Below, in pieces: positions 1 through 12,990 of a stretch of 64,000 nt of DNA; positions within the stretch are counted from its first letter, which is position 1, and each line of letters opens with the position of its first letter. The notes beneath the pieces are model-generated. The model had not been told where the DNA came from. It saw only the letters and a list, made by a program, of their open reading frames with translations, and searched no databases. Source of the DNA: Ridgeia piscesae (lineage: Eukaryota > Annelida > Polychaeta > Sabellida > Siboglinidae); NCBI GenBank assembly GCA_025642075.2, contig JAODUO010001198.1, forward strand, positions 140,001 to 204,000, read 5' to 3'. Made by a program: the position numbers and the translations under genes.

Positions 1-1649
1 AATCAACCATAACACCTGTGTAACGAGCGGTGTTTACAGGTTATTCAAAATATGCAGGTAGATGTGTCTACGCAACGTTAAACGTCATCACATTGCCTAA
101 ATCAAGAGTTCAAAGAATCATCCATACCTAACGTAAGCGTAATCATATTGCCCTTTGTCTCGCACATTGAAGATGACACCCAGATTACCGGCTCCACTCG
201 GCTGCAAATTCCGCATTGTCACATCCAGCCTAGACACGTGAACATTTAAAATCGAATAAATGGTGAAATGATAAAATCGGTGCGCTTTCATGACGAAGAT
301 GAGAAATCACTTTCATATTAATTAATCATATTAGTTATGTTGTGACTGAACTGGTGAAGTTAAAAGCAATAGGCAATCTGGATTGCATGGCGCAGAAGGA
401 GTGTCTGCAAGTATCCATGTATTCTGTAGGGATTATGTAAAGTACATGTATATTTTTGTTTACTTGAGTAAACTTTAAATATAGCATAGTTTAGAAAAAG
501 CTTGCCGTCTTGTTTCTTTCTTGATTGTCTTTTACCGATGTGAGACTTGCTGTTCGTTTTCCTTTGCTTATTTACGGTTGGATATATTTTTATGTATCAT
601 GTCCTCATTCGGTCATGTTTGACCATATATTCGGTGGGACATGTTTCATAAAAACCTTCTTCGTTTTTTACTATATCTTAACAGTAAATTTTTCTATATA
701 CTTAATTTATTTTAATGTATTGGTTTATTTAATTTATTGAGGTATTTTATTTAACTAATTGGTTTGTAAAACGTAATATTTTAATAACAGAGAGCAATGC
801 AGTTGAGTGCTATTTGTATGGATATGTAGATTTCATTGAATATTACAATGTACAATGCATCTGAAAAGTTAGTAATGTATTCTTATTCTTCTTATCCGTT
901 TTGATGGTGTTCTGCAATTTGTAATGCTAGCTTTGTGGACCAGGTCGTCACTAAAGGCTAGTATTTCCTGTTGGAAGGTACTGAAGTTAGTTTCTTCCTA
1001 AATGCGGACTGTTTTTGTGATAAGCTTCGTCCTCTGTGTTTGTGATCACTGGGTGACAATATCACGATCCCTCGCACTCGGGAGTAGACAAACACGCACA
1101 CCTACATGTACACGCACACGCGCGCCTTCAAGCACGCATGCACGCAAGGATCATACAGACTCCTGCCTGTGACTCGCAAACACTCTCAAAGGTCTCCAGT
1201 CTACTTCTAGTTTATTTCAATGTTAAACGTAGCGATCTATCTACGATCTTCACATGTCAATCCAGTTCGGATAACACTTTCTATTGTGGCTACTTTTACT
1301 ATGTAGTCAGCTATATTGTAAATATTTTGCGAAAAACAAGGCAGCTTTTCACATTTATTAACATGTATCAATTCCGTTACATTTTTCAAAACAACGTAAT
1401 ATAAAACAATGTCATAGTAAAGCAGCAGTATATCTGAGGTGTGAGAGACATGCCTGTATCCTGAGGCGGTGATGTCTGAGGCGGCGTTGTCCGTAGACAA
1501 GAAGACACACGACCAGTCGACGGAGCCGGCCTTCATCTCGAAGTGCTCATCATGACTGTTGTAGCGCAGAAATCTGCATCCGTGTGACGAACCGGAAGTA
1601 GCTGCCAGTGCTGCGCCAACACCCATGCGTATTATACAGATACTTTACG
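1..1649. other. No supported gene
   Basis: AT-rich sequence with only short open frames. A GC-richer minus-strand stretch at 1450-1626 could be an exon (see findings) but has no recognisable domain. Confidence 0.5.
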
Positions 1650-1674
1650 TATTATATATATAAAATATATATAT

Positions 1675-1747
<73 letters not shown>

Positions 1748-1776
1748 TAGTATAGTATATATATATATATATATTA

Positions 1777-1830
<54 letters not shown>

Positions 1831-1890
1831 ATATATATATACATATATATATTTTATATTATATATATATATTCATTTTGGCTCACCCGT

Positions 1891-1943
<53 letters not shown>

Positions 1944-1981
1944 TATATATTTTATATATATAATATATATATATACATATA

Positions 1982-2033
<52 letters not shown>

Positions 2034-2079
2034 ATATATACCTATATATACATATATATATATATATTTTAATATTTTA

Positions 2080-2140
<61 letters not shown>
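1650..2140. repeat. TA microsatellite, interrupted
   Basis: Long TA runs with AATATA and TTTTATA interruptions, ending in an 18-base T run. Confidence 0.95.
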
Positions 2141-2504
2141 CATTTAACTACGGGGGGAGAACGAAGTAGGCTGAATGTAACATTCAAAACAAATGTTTGA
2201 GAAATTGGCTGCCTACGATTGTATCCTGGATTTGATGAGTTATATAATTTTATATCGACATGCTTCGTCAGTGAATAAATATCAAATAGTGGTATGGTTT
2301 TGTTTTAAAAGTTATCCTTTATCGATAGTAAACATACAGAACCATATTATTGACTGCAAACCATTTTTAATATTTGTTGATAAAACCTCTGTGGTATCTG
2401 ATGATAATAACGTAGAGAAGTTGTCAAACTTAACTGTGAAAGAGATCGCCCTGGCTATTTGAAACCAGCGGAAGGAAATCTTCATGTCAACACTGATATT
2501 TGAT

Positions 2505-2507
<3 letters not shown>

Positions 2508-2560
<53 letters not shown>

Positions 2561-2565
2561 TATAT

Positions 2566-2602
<37 letters not shown>

Positions 2603-2641
2603 TATTCATATTTATATGTCATATTCATATTATATGTCATA

Positions 2642-2679
<38 letters not shown>

Positions 2680-2733
2680 ATATATATATATATAATATAT
2701 AATATAATATATATATATAATATATATAATATA

Positions 2734-2808
<75 letters not shown>

Positions 2809-2862
2809 TTAAATAATTATATTTATTTAATATTAAATATATTATTATAATAATTAAATTTT
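2508..2862. repeat. TA microsatellite, interrupted
   Basis: TA runs with TTCATATTCATAT interruptions; open frames here (YIYIYI) are artefacts. Confidence 0.95.
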
Positions 2863-5167
2863 TTATATACAGTAATGTATTGGTCTCACTAATACGGTAA
2901 CGTCGCTAATCGGGTTACTTTTGTTCAATCCCATGAGTTATCTTAATAATGAGATTCCAGTGTACCATCCAGTCTGTTTGAAAACCTCGAGTATTTCTTC
3001 GTAAAATATTAATGTTGGCAACGAAGAACACCATTTTAAGTCATTGTTCTCACTGTCAAATCATTTTTAAAATAATGAATGGGAGTAAGTGCAACTCAGT
3101 GTGCGATCAATTCAAATGGGGTGTTAACGTTATAACATTATCGTGGGTACTTCGTCATTTGGCTGCACTCATTCTATGATTAGTTTCAACTAGCGTGGTC
3201 GTTGGCCTACCTGTGTCGTGGGAGAGAGCCACCCACAGCATGACCAGGACATTCACCGCTGCAACTACAACATGAACACCTGGTAAGAAACACAAATGGC
3301 TCAACAATGAACACAAAGTTAACATGAGCATGTGGCCACGCAAAACTAAATGTACTCATTCGGCTACTGCCGTCCTTATGTTTGGTAAATATGTTTTGTG
3401 TTCGAATTAGAACAAAACAGTTATTTACCAAACAGTTGGACGACAGTAGCCGAATGTGTACATTCCATGTATAACCTGAACCAGGTGAGAACGACTGGAT
3501 TTAACTAGATTTCACAAGATTACCACCCAGATAATTAAGTGGCCACTGACGCCTAATCCAGGTGGCTAAAAGAAGCCATCTAGCGAGCCGGTGTCAATTC
3601 AGGTCCTGCAGAAGGCCGAAACGTTGAAGTGAGTAGAAATTATTAGTTGCGTAATTATAACATTTGCTTGAGTAGTAGACTTCCAACTTGATTAAAATTG
3701 TCACGGAAACTAATACATGTTATAATACTTTTCGGTCATTGATACCAACGATTATGACAAGTTCCATTTCAAAAGATTTTATAAGGATCTTGTCGGACAC
3801 TGTTCGATTAAACTATCTATATATGTTGCTTAGTATCTATCAAGTTCTGTTGCAGCAAAAGTAATGAAATCCTAACCTGTGCCGGTGTGTAGCGAAGTAC
3901 TTATGTACTCTTTTTGGTGTACTTGTAACGAAGTACATTTTAAAATAATAATGTTATTAATTTTTATAACTGTATTTTTTAACTTTCATATTTTAATTAC
4001 TTTTTAATACAATACAACTCCAGTGATAAAGTCTCTTCGCTGGGCTTTTGTTGCCTTCGAAATCCTGTCTGGCTACATTTTGGAGGAATCCTCGTTTCTT
4101 TTGTGCTAAGGTCTAATGTGATACTGGGACAGCGTGATCTTGAACAAATGGGTTCACTGGTTTTTTGGAGAATTCGGCAGCCGACATTCCTTTTCACGCA
4201 AAACTACAGAAAAGACAGCACTTGCTTCTCATTCATCCATTGGTTAATTGCACGGAATCGTTTAATCATTACCTTCATCTTAGAATCCAAATTTATTGGA
4301 CACTGCGCACCACTGCCAGCACGCTATTGATCCTATCACGTCAATGGTGTGAAAAACAACCTTAAGCCAATTAGTCTCTGTGTGGTGTCAACGACAATGC
4401 TTGGTTGGATGTTGAGAATTAGCGTGCCTCAATGATGGTGTAAGGTGCAATATACGTAATTACTTCCGGGTCTATAAACGGCTGTAATTCCATATTATCC
4501 ACATTAATTAATTTACTAAAGGCTACGGTATTTACTTAAATGACATGTGCTCGATGACATTCTTCTGAACTTCGCTGACGTCGCTACCACAATAAATTTG
4601 TAGTCCGTTTGTTAGTCCGTGTAATATGTTGGTTTTCCGTGTAGTAATTATATATGGATGGCGCCGGCTTAGCAATAAGTGATAGAACGGCGAACTTTCA
4701 ACACAATAAAATCTCTTTGTTACGTCTTTGTCCAGCAGAGAAATTTGTTGAGGTCAGATTCAAGTGACAAGTGATCAGTGCGGAACCTGACGATAAACAA
4801 TACTGCTTCAGCATAGATGCGCATGTATGAGTTCCACCTAGTCTGTGGTGTTATTCGTGTGCAAAATAAACTACATTAGCCCCAACAGTATTCAATGTAG
4901 AACTCCAGTGTTGTCGGCAGCTGACCGCTATTTCTGCAATTTGACGACGACGCGTTGACTGTGATAACCGAGAAACAATAATCCAGGATGCCGAGTATTG
5001 GATTTCCCCGGGAAGAAGCCTTTGTGTGTCATTTTGTCACTAAGTTTTACTATTGTCAAGAAATAAGATACCTGTTAGCTTCTTTTGGTTGACGGAGTAT
5101 GACAACTCCTGTACGATACTGACATGTTGCATTTCGCAACACTGATCCTTTCGGAAACAATGTTGGC
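2863..5167. other. No supported gene; one repeat relative
   Basis: Contains a candidate orphan exon at 3211-3279 (minus) and, at 3605-3676, a sequence related to the palindrome at 29384. The rest shows nothing recognisable. Confidence 0.5.
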
Positions 5168-5222
5168 TCATCATCATCATCACCCATCTTCATCGTCATC
5201 ATCATCATCACCGTCATCATCG
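5168..5222. repeat. Short ATC/TCA microsatellite
   Basis: CATCATCATCATCACCCATC and CGTCATCATCATCATCACCG: imperfect trinucleotide repeats that give a His/Ser-rich spurious frame. Confidence 0.85.
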
Positions 5223-5759
5223 TTGTGTAGCCGCAGTGGCTCTTGTGTGAGATTGCCTCATTATGCTGTTTGCCTATCTTGGGCTCTCCTCTGCCATATG
5301 GTACCCTTCCTGAAACCGTCTCTGCGGTCTTCTTCTAAGTCGTGTCCCTTAGTAACGTTTCCAGGTGGCATTAAGGCCATCCGCTTTTGTTTTGTTGGTG
5401 CGTTTCAATAGGGTCTCAATACCAGGTTGTGTGAAATGTGTATTGTCCATCTTGCGATGCGGAGACGGTCTTTTATCAGTCAATTATCTGCCACTATCGC
5501 ATGTAAAACAATACTTAGGCATTATAGGTTGTGGGGACTTTCTTGGCTTGGCTGGTAAAACAGAGATCATCTGTGTCAGGAAGTAACAGTAGAGTCGCGT
5601 TTTCAGTTATGCTGAATTTCGAGGAAGACCTAGACTACGTCTAATTATCACCATCAGCAAACTAACTACAACGGCATCTCTAGTGAGGCCGTTGTGGGCA
5701 GATCTCTCAAGTTTCTATTTCTACGCAAACACCTGTACATACATGCGCGCACCCACGAA

Positions 5760-6215
<456 letters not shown>

Positions 6216-8331
6216 CACATACTGTGTGAACTCATAGTCAATCACAATATGTTTTAAATATTTTATTTGTTATTCTGCATTAGCGACTTATTCGTTATTT
6301 CTTCCGGATTAAGAAAAAACCCTTACATTGCACCAAAAAGAATTAGGCTACTTGTGCACCTACCTACAGCGCTGTAATCATGCTTAGGGTTGACCGACAT
6401 TGCCATGGCTGAAGCTACGTAAACAAGAATGCTGGCAGCAAAGACAACACTATTTGTCAATTTTGAAACACACGTTTACATGTAACCAAGGCCGCGTGAT
6501 TTGTTCCGTTACGGCGCGTGCTGTGTACGTGGTGCGCTATGCGTTAGTACTGATTCAAAATAGGCCGCGGCTACTCTATCATGCAGGTAAGCTGTTGGTA
6601 ATATCAAAAATACACAACACGTGTCTTCACGGGCAATAGAGAATATAGATTCATCAAGATGCATTACATGTTGGGAGCGGATCGGCCATGTCCCAAGAAA
6701 GTATTACAATAGCATATCAAAGCTAGCGCTAAGGTTGACGTAAAACTAGTAAAAAGTAAAAGAAAAGGACAGCCACAACAAGTAATGCAGAAAGTCAATG
6801 CTCACACAAATATATAATGTGGAACACTGACAACGACCGCACGAACACTTCGTCCACATAATGATCGATAATGCACACTTGTTTTGTCCAAGATCATGGT
6901 AGTGATGAGTGATTCACTCCAGTCCACGCCATTTTTGAAATTGGCGACGCCCCCACACGGATGGAACCAATTTATTTTGCATAACTGCAACACATATTCA
7001 ACCTACATGTCCACGGTATTGCTAACGTATATTTTTCATGTGGTATACTAACACGATTCCTAAAACGATATTGTTTTTCAAACATTTGTGTACTAAAGTT
7101 TACTCCTATGCTTCAAAATAGGCCGAGGCTCCTCTGTGTTTTTTTTTTCGAAACGCAAATATCCTTTACCGCGGACACTATTTCCATGACACACCGGCGA
7201 CAATGTCTTGCTGGCGGGTCATGGTGTTGGCAGTTTTCAAAAGACCACTGTTAAAGATCAAAAATTATTTGTAACTGTAAACTCGGGTTTAAGAGCTCTT
7301 AACAACGTTAGTGCAATAAGCCAGTTCGTAGTCCGCTGCCGCAATGCATCGTGGGTAATGTCACAGGTAAATCGACGTAAACAAATCACACGTGCCTGTT
7401 TAAGTAAGAGAAGTTCAAGTCTGTCATCTTATTTCTTGATTTATGTAAATAGTTTTAATATGTTTTACTCTTTGCCGGCATGACAGATATTAATGAGTTT
7501 CGTTTGTGGAATAAAGACAGAAATCAGGAGTATTTGCTTATCATAGGATTGTCAACAACCGGTAATGAAGAAGAACTAATAACCCTGACCTTTGATGCTT
7601 TATTCTTTTTGCACTTAGCAAGACCAGCGCGAAAGATGTGATTGTTGAAAAGGCGCAGCAATACTGCGAGTGTCTGAGTGTAGGAGGCAATGTTATGTTA
7701 GGTCCTCTGGCTGACTTAAAGCGACATGGTCCGTTCGTGGCTTTTTATTTTTATTGCAAAATCATGTTATACGATATAAATTATACATATTATAGCGTAA
7801 AGACAGTCAAAATATGTTTTCAAGTACCATTTAGGGATTGAAAATAGACGCAGTAAGGGCGCTTAACTATGTGTACACATCGACCACGAGGCGTTTTCGA
7901 AACCGTTGTAGGCGTGGCTAAAAGCTCAGAAGGAAATGCATGATCACGCGATGCAGTATCACGTGAACACAAGTTGACACCACTAACGCCACATCCAGCC
8001 AGGTGCACGGCTCCCAGATCGGTAAAGATCAAAGGGTGGGTGTCACTCGCGGCGATTCGAGTGACAGCGTCGGGATTCTTATAAACATTCGACGTTTAAC
8101 ATTACGAAGTCAGTTCTGTTTCGATAAAACATTTATTGGCGGTCAGGACGCTACAATAGTTATAACTTATACTGATTAACATGAATTTGAAATAAAAATA
8201 AAAAGCCACGAACTGATCATGTCGCTTTAAACAATAACTGGGTGGGCGAATCGGCATGTTTCTCTATTGTGAGATGGAAAGCATTGATGGGTTGATATGT
8301 TGTTTCGTTGTTGGGTCAGTTATGTGACATG
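6216..8331. other. No supported gene outside family C repeat
   Basis: Short frames only. A motif CAAAATAGGCCG(A/C)GGCT occurs twice (about 6556 and 7116), suggesting a further low-copy repeat. Confidence 0.5.
7150..7335 (+). repeat. Dispersed repeat, family C
   Basis: Shares GGTGTTGGCAGTTTTCA, ACTGTTAAAGATCAAAA and AAGAGCTCTTAACAACGTTA with 20735-20880 and 33480-33615. A non-autonomous element of unknown class. The short open frame here is a by-product. Confidence 0.7.
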
Positions 8332-8851
8332 TTAAGCTCCACGACAAAAATCACACAGAGCAACGAGCGTGAGGTGCCGCAGTTCATGAAAACATTGCAA
8401 CTGAATAACGATACCGCGGCGAATATAAGAGCTGTTCCTATTGGTCGCCTGGGCAGAGTCAGCCGAGATCCCAACGACAGCAACTGGCGCTGTAAGAAAC
8501 TAATGACGAGTACATTTCTGGCGGAGCGGACCGCCTTCAGTGTGAGTTCGCAGAACGACAAAAAATATTCTCACCGTCGCAATCCAGCCGAACAGACTGT
8601 CATGGTGCTGGGAATAGAGCGAATATAAATGTTATATTGTTGCGGGCAAGTCCGGATACAGACTTTCCAGTGCCACGTTAAACTTCCATTGGGCCGGTGC
8701 GGAGTCACGCCGACGACCCAGTTGAAGGCGATGATGCCGTAGCAGCGGTTGCGTGTCAGCAGTTGCTCGAAGCGGAGGGGCTTCAGCAAGGCGACGGCCT
8801 TTGTGACGGCCACCCAGCTTAGGGAGTGCAGCGAGTTGAAGACAAACCAGC
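8332..8851 (-). pseudogene. GPCR pseudogene, 3' part (TM3 to C-terminus)
   Basis: Starts abruptly in TM3 (WFVFNSLHSL), retains the FEQLLTRNRCYGIIAFNWVVG block missing from the neighbouring copy, then is heavily diverged and deleted through TM5. It is recognisable again at RSARNVLVIS and SLFSCNVFMN (TM7), and reaches the same GAGCTTAA end as the intact gene, at 8332. The segment after TM7 matching SSLYLTLFRSMRHK is missing. Confidence 0.82.
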
Positions 8852-8983
8852 AATATAAGAGCTGTTCCTATTGGTCGCCTGGGCAGAGTCAGCCGAATAT
8901 AAGAGCTGTTCCTATTGGTCGCCTGGGCAGAGTCAGCCGAATATAAGAGCTGTTCCTATTGGTCGCCTGGGCAGAGTCAGCCG
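8852..8983 (-). repeat. 44-bp tandem repeat x3 derived from GPCR ECL3/TM7
   Basis: Three head-to-tail 44-bp units at 8852-8895, 8896-8939 and 8940-8983. A fourth copy at 8422-8465 sits in its original context in the 3' pseudogene, where it encodes RLTLPRRPIGTALIF, aligned with RSTLHRRVATAVTF of the intact receptor. The array forms the junction between the two pseudogene halves. Confidence 0.9.
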
Positions 8984-9689
8984 CGAGATCCCAACGACAG
9001 CAACTGGCGCTGTAAGCTGATAGCTACGAAACTAATGACGAGTACATTTCTGGCGGAGCGGACCGCCTTCAGTGTCACTTCCGGTTACAACCGACTGCTG
9101 CTGCCCGGTTATTCGACTGTGAGTTCGCAGAACGACAAAGAATATTCTCACCATCGCGACGACAAGGACAATCCGCGGAACCCCGAAGGACACGATGTGT
9201 GTGAATACAGCTAATCCAGTATGTTCTTGGTTATCTGCGGAAGGTCCGGTTACGCTGACTTTCATGTGCCACATGACTTCCATCGCGAGCCGGGTAGCGG
9301 CCAGTGCACAGCAGTTGCTCGAAGCGGAGGGGCTTCAGCAAGGCGACGGCCTTTGTGACGGCCACCCAGCTTAGGGAGTGCAGCGAGTTGAAGACAAACC
9401 AGCAACTGAGAAACAAGTGTATCTTCGGCACATACTGGGAGAAGGTTTATACGGAAGACATCGCCTTCGAGCAGACAGCGGCATTGATTGGCATGACCAG
9501 ACATCCGGTGGCGAGATCGGACACCGACAGCGACAACACGAACATCGTCGTGCGGTCTTGGCGCAGTTCCTCGTGTCTTGCAATCACGACAATGACGAGT
9601 AAGTTCGTCACGATACACACGATTATCTCCGCGCTGATGACAACGACTTTCACGTCTCCAAACTCCTGGTCATCCAAAGCGATTCTCAT
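8984..9689 (-). pseudogene. GPCR pseudogene, 5' part (TM1 to TM6)
   Basis: Close copy of the receptor at 12991-13929 in opposite orientation. It starts MRIALDDQEFGDVKVVVISA at 9689 and stays readable to CSKAMSSV. The codon matching His81 is then TAA. The frame resumes (PKIHLFLSCWFVFNSL) to KPLRFEQLL, where about 50 nt (TRNRCYG...WVVG) are deleted, shifting the frame. A further 11 nt are missing after SVVTGS. It runs to the TM6/ECL3 region and then enters three tandem 44-bp units. Confidence 0.88.
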
Positions 9690-10376
9690 TACGTGCGTGT
9701 GATATATTTATGATATCCTGACGAGTACATAAGCGGACGACATATGGAACACGTCTACGCCACGGATCAACCGTATGACATTCGTCCGTTGTCGTCACTT
9801 TGGGTTTTTTTCCAGCAGTTATGATATTCACGTTTTACTAGGTTTTCTTGAACGCGACACAGCACTATATTAAATTCACACAGTCGTGTTAGCATCGAGT
9901 GTTTTCCGCACATACGCCGTGTTCCACTGACACGCGACACCACTGCCTTAGACAGGCTGGCTGCACATGGCTTACATCGTCGTGTCGAACAAGCCGAAGT
10001 ACCTGACGATTATATATTTAGTGAGTCACGACGCTAAACCAAACTAGTAACTGATTCAATGTTAACTTGTTTTGCATCGCGTCCACCAATACGTGACATC
10101 ATTTGAAACTACTGCACGACGTCACGTCCTGTTTCTTCTTCCGTCTGTACGCGAAGTGACAACACGTGCACTTTCGTAATGTCAAGACATAGGAGCAGAC
10201 TGCAATAGTTGTGGCGGCGCGTCTTGTCGCAATGATCTCTGGGTGTACATCAACTTAGTAGTTGGCCAAAAGCTGCATGTGGCGTCATTAGTTATCCATG
10301 TCAATAGAGTCCGGTGATTTCTGAAGGTGTCGATCGGGTACGTAAATAGGCTGGATTCTACGACTCCCGCCCGCTG
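9690..10376. other. 5' flank of the inverted GPCR pseudogene
   Basis: No gene seen. Whether promoter sequence was copied with the pseudogene could not be settled by eye; little similarity to the bases before 12991 is obvious. Confidence 0.4.
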
Positions 10377-10632
10377 CGACGGACGGACGGACGGACGGAC
10401 GGACGGACGGACGGACGGACGGACGGACGGACGGACGGACGGACGGACGGACGGACGGACGGACGGACGGACGGACGGACGGACGGACGGACGGACGGAC
10501 GGACGGACGGACGGACGGACGGACGGACGGACGGACGGACGGACGGACGGACGGACGGACGGACGGACGGACGGACGGACGGACGGACGGACGGACGGAC
10601 GGACGGACGGACGGACGGACGGACGGACGGAC

Positions 10633-10691
<59 letters not shown>

Positions 10692-10764
10692 GGAGGGAGG
10701 CAGGGAGGCAGGGAGGCAGGGAGGCAGGGAGGCAGGGAGGCAGGGAGGCAGGGAGGCAGGGAGA
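10377..10764. repeat. Compound array: GGAC (~64), AGAC (~15), 8-bp GGCAGGGA (~9)
   Basis: 10377-10632 is uninterrupted GGAC, 10633-10691 is AGAC, and 10692-10764 is GGCAGGGA/GGAGGCAG. Because 4 is not a multiple of 3, all frames stay open, giving TDGRTDGR or RPSVRPSV readings that are not genes. Confidence 0.97.
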
Positions 10765-11116
10765 CAGATTAGACAAATACGCATACTCCTGAATAGACTG
10801 ATCCTCTATTTGGAACTTGGTCACCGACCTGCAGAGAGCCACCGCAAGTGGAGGCACAATTAAGAATTATATTTGCAACTCGCAAACTCCAGGAATCTGC
10901 CCGCAGCAGCACCGCGACCTCTGTATCAGTCTGACCACAGCCGAAGAGCCGCGTTCGCTTCTGGAGAATAACGACAAAGAATGGTTGTTCTGACATGTCA
11001 ATAGGCTGTTGGCGTGATACTCTGACGCAAGATCTGGGTCGGTAAAAACATAAAATGTTCTACGCTGCATTTGGGTACCAATGATTAGAAATTCGGTCTT
11101 ATCCGGGAGGGAGACG

Positions 11117-11780
11117 TCAAGGAGACAAACCCTGAGCTAGTTTGGGGACCGACAAGTATCCGGTGTAGCCAAACAAATGGAGCTTAATGTAGATTTGTGT
11201 GTCATCTGCGTAAAGGTGATGATCTAAGGTATGACTTTGGATCACAGAGCTTAGTGGTGTTGTATAGCGAGTGAAAAGCAGTGGCCCCAAGACAGAACAC
11301 TGGAGGACACCATATCTGAGAAACAGTTTCCTATCTTTATGGATTGCTGTCAAGTCAAGTATGAAATAAACCAGCTCTGTGCTGTGCCAGATATGCCGTA
11401 CCACGTTGACAACCGTCTAACAAGAATGTCGTGGTCAATGCTGTCAAATGCGGTCAGCAGACCAACCAGGGTCATTGCGGTAACGTTGCATTTATCTATG
11501 TTAAAATTTCACTGCGTATTTTAAAAAGAGCCTTTTCTGTGAAGTTAAATTGTTTGTACGCAGACTGCGATACATCGAATAAATCACATGTGTAGACGTG
11601 AGGCCTGAGACGGTTTCCTACAACCCTTTCAGGTACTAGTACTTCTGAAATAAAACTTAAGTTGGAAATAGTTCTATTACTCTGTGGATCTTCTTTAGGT
11701 AGAGATGTCTTCTTAAGAACTGGGTTTACATGCGCACATTTAAAGTCATCAGGAAATAGACTGGAGTACAGTGATGAAGG
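11117..11780 (-). mobile_element. Decayed LINE reverse transcriptase fragment
   Basis: Minus-strand reading, with frame breaks: VLKKTSLPKEDPQSNRTISN near 11700, [16 protein letters not shown] near 11430, then [20 protein letters not shown] and [12 protein letters not shown] near 11200-11270. [13 protein letters not shown] and YADD are the core motifs of non-LTR reverse transcriptases of the CR1/Jockey type. Frameshifts and stops show it is dead. It is truncated at both ends, next to a TA array at its upstream end. Confidence 0.88.
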
Positions 11781-11792
11781 GAATTAACTTGC

Positions 11793-12037
<245 letters not shown>

Positions 12038-12454
12038 TTTTTGAGGATCTACAGTTATATGTCGTTTTCAGGTAGCTATTATTTTTTGGCTTAATATATT
12101 GCCAGAGGTGCTCTATTTTTTTCGCAGGGATTAGTGAGATTATATGAGATTTAAATAGCGTATTAAGTTACGTAACATAATACACTATATTAGTGTGATG
12201 CTTCCAAAAACCGCGGACGTCGTGCAAAATGTGCCAGTTTTAGCAGGTTATAAGTTATTGTTTACATTTTGTTAAGTTCAAAATTATGGTTCTTGACACC
12301 TATACACTTCGTCATCTGAAGCAAAACGAACACAATTAATCCCGGCCAGTTTCTAAATTCAAAACGCTTCTAGTAACAGTATACCAAGCATGGAAAAACA
12401 AACAAAAAACACAACCGCGATTTGTGCGCGCGCGCAGTTTCAACTATCCACATC

Positions 12455-12670
12455 CGTCTTGGCGTGAGGCATATTACCATATACTTCTCATTTCAGACTA
12501 TCTGTCAGCCTACATCTTCAGACACACACAATTAGTTATACTCAACGACTACTGCTTACCTTAAGGGACGCAGCAGTCGTAATACTAAAAATATTTTTTG
12601 TGTCTGAGGATATGTGCTGTACAGATAGTCTGAAATAATATGAAGTAATATGCCTTACGCCAAGACAAAG
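12455..12670. repeat. Imperfect inverted repeat, arms about 70 bp
   Basis: The left arm begins CGTCTTGGCGTGAGGCATAT (about 12457) and ends CTTCAGACACAC; the right arm begins TGTGTCTGAGGATATG (about 12599) and ends GCCTTACGCCAAGAC. The arms share AGACTATCTGT / ACAGATAGTCT in the middle and are separated by about 70 bp. It may be a foldback element or MITE lying 320 bp upstream of the receptor gene. No transposase is seen. Confidence 0.65.
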
Positions 12671-12990
12671 GTGGTGAATTTGATACGGGAAAATTTTCTG
12701 TGGCTTGACCCACATGTACAATTACAGATTATCAATTCTGGGGCGCATTTGCGGCAGTGCATTTAGAGCGGTTGCATTAATAGAGTTGCTGGAATAACAC
12801 ATGCGGACACAAATGGAGTTGTATACGTCAACACACCACTGTAAGTCGGCCTGCGGACACTTGTGTCTCATCGTGTCACGTCTTGTGCAGTCCGAAGAAC
12901 CAGATGAGACGCCGTGTTATATTGTCGCGGTTGAGTTGTCTACGGGACGTGGTATCAATGCGCTATCCTTGATCTGAACACGGGCAGATA

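Noticed and set aside
8308..9702. Plus-strand open frames as genes
   Set aside because: They are antisense to the GPCR pseudogene on the minus strand.
10182..10863. RPSVRPSV and TDGRTDGR proteins
   Set aside because: Translations of GGAC/AGAC tandem repeats on both strands.
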